A stretch of 64,000 bases of DNA from Artemisia argyi (taxonomy: Eukaryota > Streptophyta > Magnoliopsida > Asterales > Asteraceae), in contig CM060684.1 in assembly GCA_030686995.1 (NCBI GenBank), positions 14,059,897-14,123,896 of the forward strand, read 5' to 3'. How positions within the stretch are numbered: position 1 is the first letter of the stretch; every line of letters starts with the position of its first letter. Both the position numbers and the translations under genes were made by a program. Shown piece after piece: positions 1 through 15,126 of this stretch. The notes below the pieces were generated by a model. The model was not told the origin of the DNA and ran no database searches. It saw only the letters and a list, made by a program, of their open reading frames with translations.

Positions 1-95
1 TAGATCAGTTAGCATATTATAGTAGTAGTAGACAAAAGTAGTGAAAACTAGAATATTCACTTATCTATAGGGTCGGGTTGCAGGTTAAGCATGTA

Positions 96-345
96 CTAAT
101 AAATAAGTTTGTAGTTAATATTACACACGTTTCACCCATGTTAGCCCAAAATGTACGAATAAGTAGCTTTGTCGTTTATGTGAGTCATTACACCCATTTT
201 GACTAATTTAACCCATTTTAGCCCAAACATTTACACGTTTAGGCTAGAACGGGTGAAATGGGTTAAAACAGGTGAAATATGTGTAATATAAATGACAAAG
301 TTACTTATTTGTACACGTTTGGGTTAAAATGGGTCAACTAAGTCG
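96..345. repeat. Inverted repeat inside the CACTA gene intron
   Basis: Blocks around 125-180 (tattacacacgtttcaccca, gtacgaataagtagctttgt) recur as reverse complements around 260-325. They lie in the presumed intron upstream of the exon at 392. It is an imperfect palindrome rich in gggttaaaatgggt-type words, with no coding potential. Confidence 0.5.
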
Positions 346-391
346 TTTTTCATTTCTATGAAATTAATGAACTTGTTTTGTGACTTTACAG

Positions 392-757
392 AACGATATG
401 ATTGCGACTAGGGAGGCGCAAGAGGGCCAAGAAGGGCCCTGCTTGACTGACAAAGAGATAATGACCCGGGTCTTGGGAGAGAGCCGGAGCTTTCTTCCGG
501 GACGGGGTAGGAAGCTGCCTCGTAGGTCATCATCTGGGTGCAGCTCATCTTCTGTTCATTCACACGCCTCTGGACCACCAGTCTCTCGAGAGGCGTGGGC
601 TAGAGCGTTTGCGGCGAGTCAAGATCAGTTATCCGGTCTCTACCAACAGTTGATCGCTGCAAACATCCCGGTGACCCAGCCAGCCCCACTCGATCCACAT
701 CAGTTTGAAGTTGATGAAGTTGTTGATGACCGTGAAGATGCCCCCGAAAATGATTAG
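392..757 (+). CDS. Terminal exon of a CACTA transposase-type protein (Ptta/En/Spm, Transposase_24-like)
   Basis: The exon opens after a splice acceptor (tgactttacag, AG at 390-391) and ends at TAG 755-757, about 121 codons. An ATG at 380 lies in the intron, so I do not use it. The segment around residues 22-45 contains LTDKEIMTRVLGESRSF followed by PGRGRKLP. This matches the C-terminal block of plant Ptta/En/Spm transposon proteins, in which a D/K-E-I-x-x-x-VLG motif precedes an RGxGRKLP-like stretch. It is followed by a Ser-rich linker and an acidic tail (VDEVVDDREDAPEND). Position and strand fit the CACTA element whose end lies 750 bp downstream. Earlier exons are outside the window, so activity cannot be judged. 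Confidence 0.72.
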   Translation, partial: NDMIATREAQEGQEGPCLTDKEIMTRVLGESRSFLPGRGRKLPRRSSSGCSSSSVHSHASGPPVSREAWARAFAASQDQLSGLYQQLIAANIPVTQPAPLDPHQFEVDEVVDDREDAPEND

Positions 758-1059
758 CTAGGCGGGGATGTACTTGTGATTTCTGGTTTGTTAGACACTC
801 TGCTTTTGAACATCTTATGTTTTATGTCGTTGAACATATTTAAGTTATTGTTAGACACTATGCTTTTGAACATCTATGCTTGTAATGAACCCGAATTTGC
901 TTGTTGAACACTTGTAGTGAATGGGATTTGTATGTTTAAATTATCGTTTGCGTTGAATTGGTTTGTGTTGAGTCTGGAAAAACTGGAAATCTAGAAAAAC
1001 AGGTTGTGGAAATGGGTTGGAAAGACCTGGGAAAGCATGCAAAAGTAGCCTGTTGTGGA

Positions 1060-1506
1060 AACAGGTGCAGTCCTTTTAGGGACTACATGTAGTCCCTAAA
1101 CGTTACAACACCCTTTGGTCAAAGATACCTATAGCGACTACCCGTGGTTGCTATAGGTCATGATTTAGTCGCTATAGGTAAATCTATAGTGACTACTTGT
1201 GGTCGCTAAAGATGAGGCTCACATATTTTGGTCAAATAGTCAACATACTATTAGGGACCACTTGTAGTCACTAAAACGTAGCGCCACTAAAATTAGTCAT
1301 TGGTCAAAAAGTCAACAAGTCAAAAAGTCAAGTCAACTAAAGTAGTCGCTATAAGTGAAAAAATGTGGTCCCTAAAAGATGTAGCAACCGAGTAAAACCC
1401 ACCATTGATACAAGGACTACGCGTAGTCCCTAAAGCTTCTAGCGACTACACTCTGGACTTATAGGGACGACAAATGTAGTCCCTATAACCACTTTCTGGT
1501 GTAGTG
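1060..1506. repeat. CACTA subterminal repeats and right TIR
   Basis: More than ten copies of a core like tag(t/c)gactac, tagggacta or ctataggt alternate in direct and inverted orientation, for example gggactacatgtagtccct at 1079-1097. They end in the terminal repeat at 1489-1506. Such arrays bind TnpA-like proteins in En/Spm; that role here is inferred from the family. Confidence 0.8.
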
Positions 1507-2110
1507 TGTGTTTGGTAAGGTATTCTTCCACCATACACAATGTATAGATCAAAGTGTGCCCAAACACATTTGTTATTACAAACAAATAATTACATATTGA
1601 CCAACTTAATGCAAAAACAAAAACACATGCCAAGAGCCTATACAGGTAAGGACAAAACATACAAAATTGCATATAGACACAACAATAAATTAAATAAATA
1701 AATAAATGAGACCATTTGCGAGACAACAAACTTGGAACACAGCCTAAGTAACTACACGAAAGGTGAAAGTATTAAAGAAACCAAATGAAGAATTCAATGT
1801 CATATGATATCAAGAAGTGAGAAAAAGTTGTTGAATGCATTAAATGAATAAACAGGCAAGCATTAGAAAGTTTCATAGGTTTTTTATGACTCGATATGTA
1901 ACTATAGTTACAATGAAATAGCAGGTAAATTAGAGTATCTTTCTATATGTTTATACAAAACTTATTTTTTCGCCTGTAAAGAAAAAGGATAAGTGGAAGT
2001 AATTTGAAGAACAAAAAACTGTTTTTAACTTAAAATAAGCGGATAAGTAAGAAAAGACAAGGAAAAAAAGCAATCTCAAAGCTTATATTTGTTAGATAGG
2101 TAAGGTTATG
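1507..2110. repeat. Dispersed duplicated flank (also at 46432-46640 and 60306-60730)
   Basis: 1515-1735 aligns with 46435-46640 (both contain gatcaaagtgtgcccaaaca). 1748-2110 aligns with 60313-60730 (both contain acttattttttcgcctgtaa). The CACTA end abuts this segment. It is non-coding as far as I can see; short ORFs in it are open by chance. Confidence 0.7.
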
Positions 2111-2241
2111 AAGTATTGTAATATACCTCTCTACGATAAACTATAATGAAACATTTAAATTAAAGAAATGCTCTCTTTTTTTTTTTTTCTTACGAGAAGA
2201 TTATAAATTAAATTTACTCTTAATAACTGTGAGAAGGTCAA

Positions 2242-2518
2242 ATACCATAAAAAAACACTATACTTGCTAAGAAAGTCATTTTTGGGTGTCGAACAATTTT
2301 TTTTCCTCTTTTGGGTATTGAACTTTCATTTTTTGGCATCTTTGAGACATTTTGTGACATTTTTGCCCCTGGATTTTTAATAATTTGAGGGGCAAAATCG
2401 TCACGGAGTGACTCAAAGAATCCAAAAAATGAAAGTTCAGTACCCAAAAAAGGAAAAAAAAATTGTTCGATACCCAAAAGTGTATTTTATGACAAGTATG
2501 ATGCTTTTTTTATGGTAT
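2242..2518. repeat. Foldback (palindromic) MITE-like element
   Basis: Two arms of about 95 bp, starting ataccataaaaaaa and ending in its complement tttttttatggtat, fold onto each other with a short GC-richer loop (around 2340-2420). The arms share tcgaacaattttttttcct and gaactttcattttttgg. Superfamily is not assignable from the ends alone. Confidence 0.75.
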
Positions 2519-3721
2519 TACCCTTTGTGAGAATACTCGAAACAAACATAATATATCAAAAGAAGGTCTTGTCTAAATAAACAAATACATTCGGCTTGCT
2601 AAAGAATGTTATAATTTGAACACATCGGTAGCCTTTTCTCTCAAAAATACGAAGCAAACAATAGTAAGTCTTAACAAAAAACGACTCGATTTCTAGTCTA
2701 AATGGACAAAATAGAAGCTAGAGGCTTGTGACATGAAAAATATAGATTATATGCTGCTTAACAGAGCAAGGTTGATAAGAAAATGGCTTTTGGGTGTATT
2801 AGCCATTTTTCTAAATTAAAGGTGAGATCATTTTTTTTTAGCTGCTTTACACAAAGTTTTCACGCGACTAACCTTTTATCAGAGTTTATTTTTCGAAATT
2901 GTTAAATACATGAACTTTTTGTATCTAAAGATAGATAAAGTAATTATGTGCTGTATTTTCCAATTAATGCAATTAATATTTGTTTTAATTGATGAAATTG
3001 AGCAGCATTATATCTTTAAGAAAATATTATTGTACAATATATGTGAACTGTGATGTGTCCAGAAAGAAAATCCTATGGTTAACTCAAAGCAAGTATATCA
3101 AACTTTATTTTGTGTCAAATAGATTTATAGTACTCTTAACAAATGTTAGGTATAAATTTTAAGTTTGATTGTTACTAATATAAAGATAATTATAGCATTG
3201 TTATACGTTAAAAGACCTATTAAAACTACAACATGTTGCATACCAGATTTTCAACAAATTGTGTTATATTATAGTATCCATATTAGCAAGTGTTTCTAAG
3301 TGTAGGGGGTCTTAGTGTTAATTAGCTAATGTATTTTGTCAAATAGGATGGGTAGTCGGTCACAATGCATAACCGACTATATATGTTATATATAGGGTGA
3401 TTTACAATGCATTCGTGAGTCTCTCTTATCCTCCTTGTTACAGCCGATTTAAACTTTCTTTAGGTTCGGTATACCTGAAATATAGCCTTAGGAAAAAAAA
3501 ATTAGATCCCGACCCCCCACTTAAAAATTCCAAGCTTCGCCACTGCACGTGAGCGTCATGTCACATCACAATTCAACACATCATCAAACACACTATCAAA
3601 TAAGTGTAATGGTTCGTTAAAAAAAAAATGTAATGGTAACTAGTAAACCAAAGACATAAAAATACTCTACTTTATAAAAATATACCTTACAAACACATAC
3701 AAACAACAAAGAGTGCACCAC
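2519..3721. other. Intergenic, no gene recognised
   Basis: AT-rich sequence with short homopolymer runs. I find no convincing exon, RNA gene or bounded element here. Confidence 0.5.
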
Positions 3722-5311
3722 CTACTACAAAAACTAGTTGAATTCTCCACATTTTAAAAGCCAAATGACCACATTTAAAAATGTGTAAAATTATTGACTC
3801 CGCAGTTTCTCAAGTGTGGTAATAATGGGTGTGACGAATTTTGCTATACATATAAGTGTGAAAATATTATCAAATGTCTATAGTTAAAAGTATAAAAACA
3901 TTTCTTTGAATGTCCACACCTAAAAATTGGCAAAATTGCAAAAAATGTTCAAAATTAAAAATATGGAGACACTTGCAACACTTATAAGTGTAGCTTTATT
4001 ATAATTGTACACACTTATAGTCTAAATACACCAAAATGATTATACCAATCATTGACTTGTTTTTTTATTTAATTGGTTTTTATATTTTACTACACAAACT
4101 TTCATGTAACATTATATTTAAAAGCATCTTAATAAATTAATATAAAAACATTTATTACTTTTCTTTAGACATGTGTTCATATTACAACGTCAATTTACAT
4201 TTGTTACTTTTCTTTCAATAAACGACTTAGGTTAAAAATTTTGTTGATTAATATAATTAGAACGTCACTTTACATTTGGCGCTAAAGTTTCATATTAATT
4301 ATTATCATTAATATATTTTCTCAATTTAGACTTGTTTTCAGCTAACAAATAGAAGCCATCCGAAAACGAACTAGAGAGGACCCGTTGAAACAGATACGAA
4401 CTGGTGAATCAGGCCTCATCGAGATCTATTTCTCTTGTTAATCGTCAAAGAGTACCCGAAGGAAAAACTGAAAAGTGAAAAGTTGAAACTAAAAAAAAGA
4501 AATGTTGAAAACATATATTTCAAAAGGAAATTATTAATACAAATCTAAAACCGGGTTAACCCGTGATGCTTCAAACCCGGCGGGTTGACCCAGTTTCATT
4601 TGACCCGTTTACGACCCAACCCGGCAAGTTCACACGGTTTAAATTGACCCGTTTTTCTATCGGAACGGTTCAATCGGTTGAACCACCCTGGTCAAACCGG
4701 ATTTCAAAATATTATGTTTAATCCCCAAATTTTCAAACTTTTATTATTTTTCGTTTATAACCTATAAACTTTTTTTATCAATAAACAATGTGTTGCTATA
4801 AAATCCCGTTGCAATGCACGGGTGTCCGTCTAGTTTGATTAATGTATTAACCTTATAATATTTTTTTATTAAAAATGGTAACAATTAGGGGTGGAAACGA
4901 GCCGAGCCGAGCCCGAGCTTTAGGGGTGAAAATGAGCCGAGCTGAGCCCGAGCGTTAAGCATGCAATAGAAATAAATTGCGGATAAAAGTTAACGTGTAC
5001 TCATGTAGAAGTAAAAAAAATACTACAAGCAATAACTAAAAGGAAAGACAAAAATATTTATGATGAGCCCCAACTTTAGGCTTTGACCATATTAGGGTCT
5101 ACCTTAATTAATTCGCTGCTCAAAATTCGAGAAAGGAAAAATAGCACGACTACCAACTTTTAGATTTTTTTTGTTGTATATAGTAGAACCCTTTTAAATA
5201 TATGTCACACCTATAAATATAGCAAAATTATTATGCATATATAAAAAATCCGACAGTTGACCATACCGTTGCAAAATAAGTGTGGAGAATAGCACTATTT
5301 TTTGTAACGAC
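3722..5311. mobile_element. Decayed long-TIR element, CACTA-like
   Basis: The left end (ctactacaaaaactagttg then attctccaca) and the reverse complement of the right end (gtcgttacaaaaaatagtg then ctattctccacac) match over about 25 bp. The inverted similarity continues inward: left gaattttgctatacatataa pairs with right-arm taaatatagcaaaattatt near 5215. The starting word resembles CACTACAAAAA. The interior holds a Helitron 3' end (near 4834) and gggttgacccg-rich filler, but no ORF. No clean target duplication is visible, so the superfamily is uncertain. Confidence 0.5.
4804..4834 (+). mobile_element. Helitron 3' terminus
   Basis: The sequence cccgttgcaatgcacggg forms a short hairpin with a bulge. 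It is followed 8-10 nt later by CTAG and then T, the standard plant Helitron 3' end inserted before T. I could not place the matching 5' TC end. Confidence 0.55.
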
Positions 5312-5408
5312 CAAACAATTCAAATTCCATTACTAGAGGCTTTGTTCCAAAGATTTTTATGCTTCATGTCTTGAGGAGCATAAATATTAAACAACCCAAC
5401 GAAAAACC

Positions 5409-5421
5409 ATCTTTACCTTTC

Positions 5422-5461
<40 letters not shown>

Positions 5462-5469
5462 TACCTTTC
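5409..5469 (+). repeat. Poly(A)-only insertion with target duplication
   Basis: A run of about 34 A (5424-5457) preceded by gc sits between two copies of atctttacctttc (5409-5421 and 5457-5469). It looks like a retroposon truncated to its tail. Confidence 0.6.
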
Positions 5470-5603
5470 CATTTCCCTATTCCCACATGTTACACCACGC
5501 CATCAAAATTTTGTCCGAACTACCTATAGCATCAACTTTAGAATTTGAAAACTAATTAAGTTCTCATCTATTTAGTTCATTTTTGTTTCATGAAGCCTAC
5601 TAC
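5464..5603. repeat. Host segment paralogous to 47960-48100
   Basis: Both places share catcaactttagaat / catcaactttaattagaat, then tctatttagttcatttt and catgaagccctac-like words in the same order. Homology stops where the retrotransposon-derived region begins. Confidence 0.5.
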
Positions 5604-5724
5604 AGTATTAATTAAGTTCTCATCTAACATAGATATTCGGGTAACCCCCGCAATACCAATAAATACTCGGATAACCTCCGAAGTATTAATAACCTATAGG
5701 TGCACACTACAGTATCTAAATAAG

Positions 5725-5836
5725 CCAACCTTGAATAGTACACACGAAACCGTGTGATTAAAGCTGACAATACGAATAACCCAACCTTAAATAGTACACA
5801 CAAAAACTATGTGACTAAAGCTGACAATATATATCC
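5725..5836 (+). repeat. 56-bp tandem duplication
   Basis: Two units begin ccaacctt(g/a)aatagtac at 5725 and 5781 and end aaagctgacaata. They lie at the left side of the retrotransposon array and may belong to the LTR. Confidence 0.6.
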
Positions 5837-6022
5837 TAGTCCATATGCATAGCAAGTTTTAGAAAGAATATAGAAGCGATAATAGTCCACATAAATAATT
5901 TGCACGTTTCTCACCCCAAGTATTGAAAACATAGTTCAAGAGTAAAAATGGGGCTATGACTCACCTCAAGTCCAGAAAATAGCAAGAAAAGTCGGTAGAA
6001 ATAAGAGGTATAGTAACTCACG

Positions 6023-8700
<2,678 letters not shown>

Positions 8701-8734
8701 TCCTCCCAGTCTCAGAAGAAACCCGTCCCGGGTT

Positions 8735-11700
8735 TCACTCAGAAAAATTCATCAACGAAGTGAAAAGCTTCGGATATCTCTTCCGGAACTCGTCCTCAAG
8801 TTCCCACGTAAATTCTGGTCCATGTCGGGAATTCCAACGAACCTTGACGAGCGGAATGCGACTTCGCTTGAGTCTTTTAACTTCACGATCTAAAATCTCA
8901 ATTGGCTCTTCCACGAAATTCAATTTCTCATCGACACGAATATCCTTCATTGGAATGACAGGCATCTCATCAGAAAGACATTTCTTCAAATTACTGACGT
9001 GAAACACGTCGTGAACTTTACTCAGTTCATGTGGTAATTCCAACCTATAAGCCACGGGCCCAATTCTTTCTAAGATCAGAAATTGTCCAATGTAGTGTGG
9101 GTTGAGTTTACCACGTTTCCCGAAACGTATCACACCTTTCCAAGGCGAGACTTTCAGCATCACTCTGTCTCCAACCTGGAACTCTAAGGGTTTACGTCTC
9201 TGATCGGCGTAACTTTTCTGCCTATCTCTGGCTGCTTGCAACCGATCACGAATCCGAGCTACTTTCTCAGTAGTTTCCAAAATCAGTTCAGGGCCTGTGA
9301 GTTGGCTATCTCCAACTTCCGCCCAACCAATAGGCGAACGACACTTTCTGCCATACAAAGCTTCAAATGGTGCAGCCTTAAGACTTGTGTGGTAGCTATT
9401 ATTATAGGAGAATTCCGCAAGGGGTAAGTACCTCTCCTAGCCCTTACCAAAGTCTATGATGCATGCACGAAGCATATCCTCTAACGTCTGAATGGTCCTC
9501 TCACTTTGACCATCGGTTTGGGGATGATATGCAGTACTCATATCAAGTCTCGTCCCCAAAGCCGTTTGAAGTGATCGCCACAAAGCTGACGTAAAACGGC
9601 TATCGCGATCCGAAATAATAGATATCGGGACTCCATGACGCGCAATAATTTCCTTCACATATAACCTCACAAGTTTATCCACACTATCATCTTCACTAAT
9701 TGCTAGGAAATGAGCAGACTTTGTCAGACGATCCATAATTACCCAGATAGCGTCACAACCGCTAGCTGTCCTCGGTAATTTGGTAATGAAGTCCATAGTA
9801 ATCCGCTCCCATTTCCAGACTGGAAGTTCTGGTTGCGTTAATAATCCTGACGGTCTCTGGTGTTCAGCTTTAACCTTAGCACATGTCAAGCATTTACTAA
9901 CGTACAATGCTATATCTGCCTTCATATTTGGCCACCAATAGAACTTCTTAAGATCCTGGTACATCTTGTCGGACCCAGGATGAATAGAGTACCTTGACTT
10001 ATGCGACTCATGCATAATTAACTCTCTAATTTCTCCATATAAAGGTACCCAAATCCGATCTCCAAAACATAGCAATCCATCAGAACGCTTAACGAATCCT
10101 TTCTCATTCTCAGCCATCCCAAATATATTCTCGGCAGATCTGTTTTCTGCTTTCAACGCTTCCGTTTGAGCTTCAAGTATTTGAGATGGTAACGGCGATA
10201 CGATAGTCATTCCCAATGACCTAACTCGTAACGGTGGTATTCTTTCCTTTCGACTAAGAGCATCAGCGACAACGTTTACTTTACCAGGATGGTAGCGAAT
10301 TTCACAATCATAATCGCTTAGCAACTCAATCCAACGTCGCTGTCTCATATTGAGCTCTTTTTGATTCAAGATGTGTTGTAGACTTTTGTGGTCAGTAAAT
10401 ACAACACACTTGGTTCCGTACAAGTAATGTCTCCATATTCTTAAAGCGAAAACCACAGCACCTAGTTCCAAATCATGGGTAGTGTAGTTTTTCTCATGCT
10501 TTTTGAGATGTCGGGAAGCATAAGCTATCACCTTCTCTCGTTGCATTAATACGGCTCCCAATCCTTTATGTGAGGCATCACAATAGACGACGAAATCCTC
10601 GTTACCTTCTGGTAACGCTAAGATAGGAGCACTACACAATATCTTCTTAAGCAATTGAAATGCTTCCTCTTCTTTATCTCCCCATTCATACGTAATACTC
10701 TTTTGAGTCAATTTGGTCAGTGGTTTAGCTATCTTCGAAAATCCCTCAATGAATCTTCGGTAATAACCATCTAAACCCAAAAATTGACGAACTTCGGTTG
10801 GGGTTGTAGGTGCAGCCCAATCTTTTATCGCCTCAATCTTAGCAGGATTCACATGGACTCCTTGTCTATCAATCACATGACCCAAAAATTGTACCGTCGG
10901 AATCCAGAATTCGCATTTCGAAAACTTGGCATAGAGTTTCTCCTTCCTGAGCAATTCTAAGATGAGTCTTAGATGCTCCTCATGCTCCTTCTCACTCTTT
11001 GAATAAATCAGAATATCATCGATGAATACAATCACGAACTTATCTAAGTAAGGCTTACACACTCGATTCATGAGATCCATGAATATTGCCGGTGCATTAG
11101 TCAACCCAAACGGCATCACCTGAAACTCGTAATGCCCGTACCGGGTTCTGAAAGCCGTTTTCGGAATATCTTCCTCGCGAACTCGAAGTTGATGATATCC
11201 CGATCTCAAATCGATCTTCGAGTACACACTCGATCCTTGGAGTTGATCGAACAAGTCGTCGATCCTAGGTAACGGGTATCTATTCTTCACCGTTAACTTA
11301 TTCAACTCTCGGTAATCAATGCACATACGGAACGATCCATCCTTCTTCTTTACAAATAAGACTGGGGCTCCCCAAGGTGAAGAACTTGGTCTTATGAATC
11401 CTTTTTCGGCTAACTCCGCCAATTGTTTTGACAACTCTTCTAGCTCGGTAGGTGCAAGACGATAAGGCGCTCGTGCTACAGGTGCAGCACCAGGTATCAA
11501 CTCAATCTGGAACTCCACTTGTCTAGTCGGCGGGATTCCCGGCAAATCATCGGGAAACACATCAGGAAAATCACGAACTATAGGCACATCTCCAATGCAC
11601 CTTTCCTTCTTCTTCGTCCCTCCTTTCTCAGAAATTTGAGCTAAGAAAAGGTAACATCCCTTCTCCATTAGCTTTGGTAACTTCGTGCAAGGAATAACTG

Positions 11701-12484
11701 CTAATCGGGATGGGCTCCTAGAATCCTTTCGATCTCCTAATATATTTAGGATCTCCTTTCCGTAAGGTACATGCACAATCTTTTCGTCGCAGAGTATATG
11801 AGCACGATACTTCGACAACCAATCCATACCAATGATGACATCAAAACTTCCTAACGTGACGGGTAGAAGATCTATGTTGAAAGGGTGGTTCAAGAAATTC
11901 AGCGTGCAACGGCGAATGATGGTATTAATCCTTTCTATATTCCCATTAGCTAACTCAATATCATAGCCAATTCCTAAGGCCATCGGGGGTTTCTCTAGTA
12001 AGGGTGCAAACGTAGTGGACACAAAACTCCTATTGGCACCAGTATCAAATAGTATGGAAGCATAACGATTATTGAGAAGGAACGTACCAGTAACGACGTT
12101 CGGATCTTCTCCTCTCTCGTTCCCGAGTGCATACACTCTTCCCTGAGCAGCTCCAGCTTCCACACGTTGGTCCCCATTATCTTGTCGTCCACGGTTTCCT
12201 CCAGCTCCACGATTTCCATGATTGTACCCATTTCCACCCGAGCCTTGATTTCCACGGTTCCACGATTCTCTACACTCATTCCTATAGTGTCCCTTCTTTC
12301 CACACCAATAACAAGTAACATCTGCCTTATTTCTCATCTCAGGAGCAGCTTGAACCATAGCAAGAGGTCGAGCTCTACAGTCCCTAGCTGTGTGTCCTTT
12401 CTTTGAGCAGTTCTGGCATTTCACACTACACCATCCAGTATGATGCTGGTGGCAACGACCTAACAATATTTCACGAAACAGCAA
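8735..12484 (-). pseudogene. Truncated gag-pol polyprotein of a chromovirus, with one in-frame stop
   Basis: The frame opens at 12484 but its first codons come from the LTR-side junction; authentic gag begins near residue 10. Domains in order: two CCHC zinc knuckles (C23-C36, C58-C71), aspartic protease (DTGA at 147-150), reverse transcriptase (about 340-525, with KIDLRSGY near 425 and FIDD at 487-490), RNase H (from about 632, with [10 protein letters not shown]), then integrase with its HHCC finger (about 820-860) and a DDE core. The frame is interrupted by one TAG at 9437-9439 within the integrase core, then continues in the same frame to 8735. That part holds the GPY-type integrase tail and a C-terminal chromodomain ([18 protein letters not shown]). 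RT type plus chromodomain place it among the Tekay/Del chromoviruses. N-terminal gag is missing, so it is not autonomous. Confidence 0.9.
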
Positions 12485-14622
12485 CTACGGACTCAGCACG
12501 ACCTAACAATATTAACTCGTTCAGAAATCATTTCCTCAAATTCAAATATTCCCAAACCCGGACGAGAATCCGTTTTATTTCTGAAAATCCATTTCGTATT
12601 AGTTTGGTGTATTTATGTTTGGTATCCATACGGGTGGTGGGTCGACTCAAAACAAACCAAAAGGTCACACAAAGAATAATAAAATAACTATGGGTCTAAT
12701 ATTAGCCCAATATATCATTTAAATAAATCGCCGTAGTTTATCAAATCCGTCGATTTGATAATCCTCATATTTATTTACGTAACATACCGTTCCAAGATTA
12801 CACCCCATCCTAAAGCACATAGCACATAAATACTATATGGTAGATATCATAGTTTAATAAATTCCTCATATATATCGTTAAATTGGCCAGATTTCCCGAT
12901 ATATATATTCGCAATTTACTACACTTTACATATACCACAACCTATGGGCGTCGTAGGATACGATGCCCATTAATATATTCATTTCATATAGCCAAATAAC
13001 CCGATTCAACCCTACGGTTAAGTGGTTATTTAGTTATAGAAAACGTTTATATTAATCGTCATATATCCGTGACAACACGAAAGTCACAAATAAAACTTAC
13101 CCGAACTCGAGTGACAACGACTCCATAACTCGATAAGTTTATTTAGTATGTATACAAAATGACATTTTTATTCAATATTTGAGAATTGTCGAGGATTCCT
13201 CGTTTTATAACAATTTCTTTATAATAATAATACGTTCAATAATATTACGCCACTTTCGTAGCCTAATATATATTTAGTCGTATTATTTATAATATGACTC
13301 GTGATTATTATTATTATTAATATACGCGCTTATATAATTATATATCCGTTATTCACGTCTATATATTCATATAAACGTTTATATTATCAATAACTATTAT
13401 TACGAGTTTTATTATTTACGTTTTAATTGTAAATAGTTATCGAGTCATACGAAATGGTCACATGTCCGAGTCATGACTCTCGGCTCATTGTCCAAGTCCA
13501 AAGTAATATAAAAGTCATAACAATCAATACATCTCCGTCCAATCAATCTCAATCCACGTGCTACAACAATAGGGTCCGACTACGGCACCCGACTAACCTA
13601 TCTCCGTCAATCTAAGTGACCGTCTCACAATCGGTCCCCAATATCCCAATTCGTCAACAACTCCTCAATATCACAAAAAATCCATTGTCGAGACCACAAA
13701 AGGTCTCGACTCAACAAAAGCATTCGGCCGACAAATAAAGTGCCACAACAATAACAAGTTAAGTTCACAAACTTTACAAGAAATAAACATCAACAAGGTT
13801 AATGTTCGGGTCGGTTTACCAAGCCAAACCCGAGCCCTCGACTCACTTGAGTCACGGCTCAAAACCACGAGTCACAAGGACTCGAACCAACAACCACGGG
13901 TCGCAAAAATAAGCTCCAAAGAGCAGCCTCAAAACTGCCCATTCGACCACTAGGGTCGCGGCATCAATAACCATATACGGCCTCAAGGCCTCGACTCCAT
14001 CGAGTCAATCCAAGCATCCAACGCAAGCAAATCATGAAACCATGAACACGAGGCCACAAGTAGCAACAATAACGAGCCATAGGCTCGAGACCCACATCGA
14101 GCCATGAGTCCACGACTCACGGTTCGAGTCGAACCATCCAAGAAAACACCAACCCGGATACCAAACAAGATTTTAACATCAAAATCATTAATTTCCAACC
14201 ATTTCATTCGAATCCCATAAAAACCTTCCGTGTAGCCACGGAATTAACACTATGTCGAGGCATCCAAGGTACCAAAAACGAGCTTGCTCACCTTCTTGAA
14301 CCTCCAAATGTATAGATCTAGTAAAAACAACAAAGTTGGGTCGGATTTGATTGAATCACGAGGTGTTAGGGTGTGTTATACGGCGCGTATGATACACCAA
14401 AAGAAAGAGGAAGGAAAAAGGAACAAGATGGTGGTGTTTGTTTTGTGGTGAGGGCGGCGAGATGGTGGTGGTGGCCGGATTTGTAGTCGGTGGCGGCTAG
14501 GGTTATTCAAAAGAAAGAAATGAGAGAGAAAGAAGTGTGGGGGTGAAGGTGTTGGTGTTGCTTATGAACCGAACCCACAAGGACCAAATTTTGTAGTGTT
14601 TTTTTTTTTTTTATAATAATGC

Positions 14623-14708
<86 letters not shown>

Positions 14709-15092
14709 GTGTGGAGCGGGTAACGTGGGTGAATGTAAAACATGTGGCCCGAACCCGAACTCATTTCAAACTTTAATATCTCCCGAAAAACATCTCGTAA
14801 AATAATTATATATAGTCGGACTCGTAAAACGAATCATAAAATCTTTCGTTAGGTAAACCTAGTGCCAGAGTCAACGTAGTACCAGTGAGAATTTAAGAAT
14901 ACATCACCGAGCATAATATCAAGAATGAATTATGAAAATAATTCACGAATTCCATAACATCATAAACACATAATTATCCATAAAATAGGTCGTACAAGTT
15001 CGTTGTGAAATAAAATTTCAAATAAAAATTATAAACGAACTTTAACGTAATGCGGGTTTTCAAAATAACTCCCTAAACTGCCGGTTGTCACA
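12475..15092 (-). repeat. Chromovirus LTR B (shared central LTR), 3'-truncated
   Basis: Nearly identical to LTR A. Its U5 end is lost: the sequence breaks at about 12475, next to a doubled gacctaacaatatt (12456 and 12506), and runs straight into the zinc-knuckle part of gag. The polypurine tract of the upstream pol copy (15093-15101) sits at its start. High similarity of the LTRs suggests a recent origin. Confidence 0.85.
14600..14707. repeat. (AAT)n microsatellite in LTR B
   Basis: Short T run followed by about 28 AAT triplets; allelic counterpart of the tract at 8146-8293. Confidence 0.95.
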
Positions 15093-15126
15093 TCCTCCCA
15101 GTCTCAGAAGAAACCCGTCCCGGGTT

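Larger units (their letters stand above)
1..1506 (+). mobile_element. CACTA (En/Spm) transposon, right-hand part
   Basis: The element runs in from the left edge of the window and ends at 1506. Its terminal repeat, read inward, is CACTACACCAGAAAGTGG (complement of 1489-1506), the hallmark of CACTA elements. It is followed by TGT at 1507-1509, a possible 3-bp target duplication whose partner lies outside the window. About 450 bp inside the end is packed with short subterminal motifs of the type tagYgactac / tagggacta in both orientations (1060-1490), the usual transposase-binding array of this superfamily. A transposase-type exon lies at 392-757. The left end is not visible, so completeness cannot be judged. 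Confidence 0.88.

Noticed and set aside
1439..1729. 96-codon minus-strand ORF
   Set aside because: It spans the CACTA terminal repeat and flank, and its duplicate at 46.3-46.65 kb differs in frame. Open by chance.
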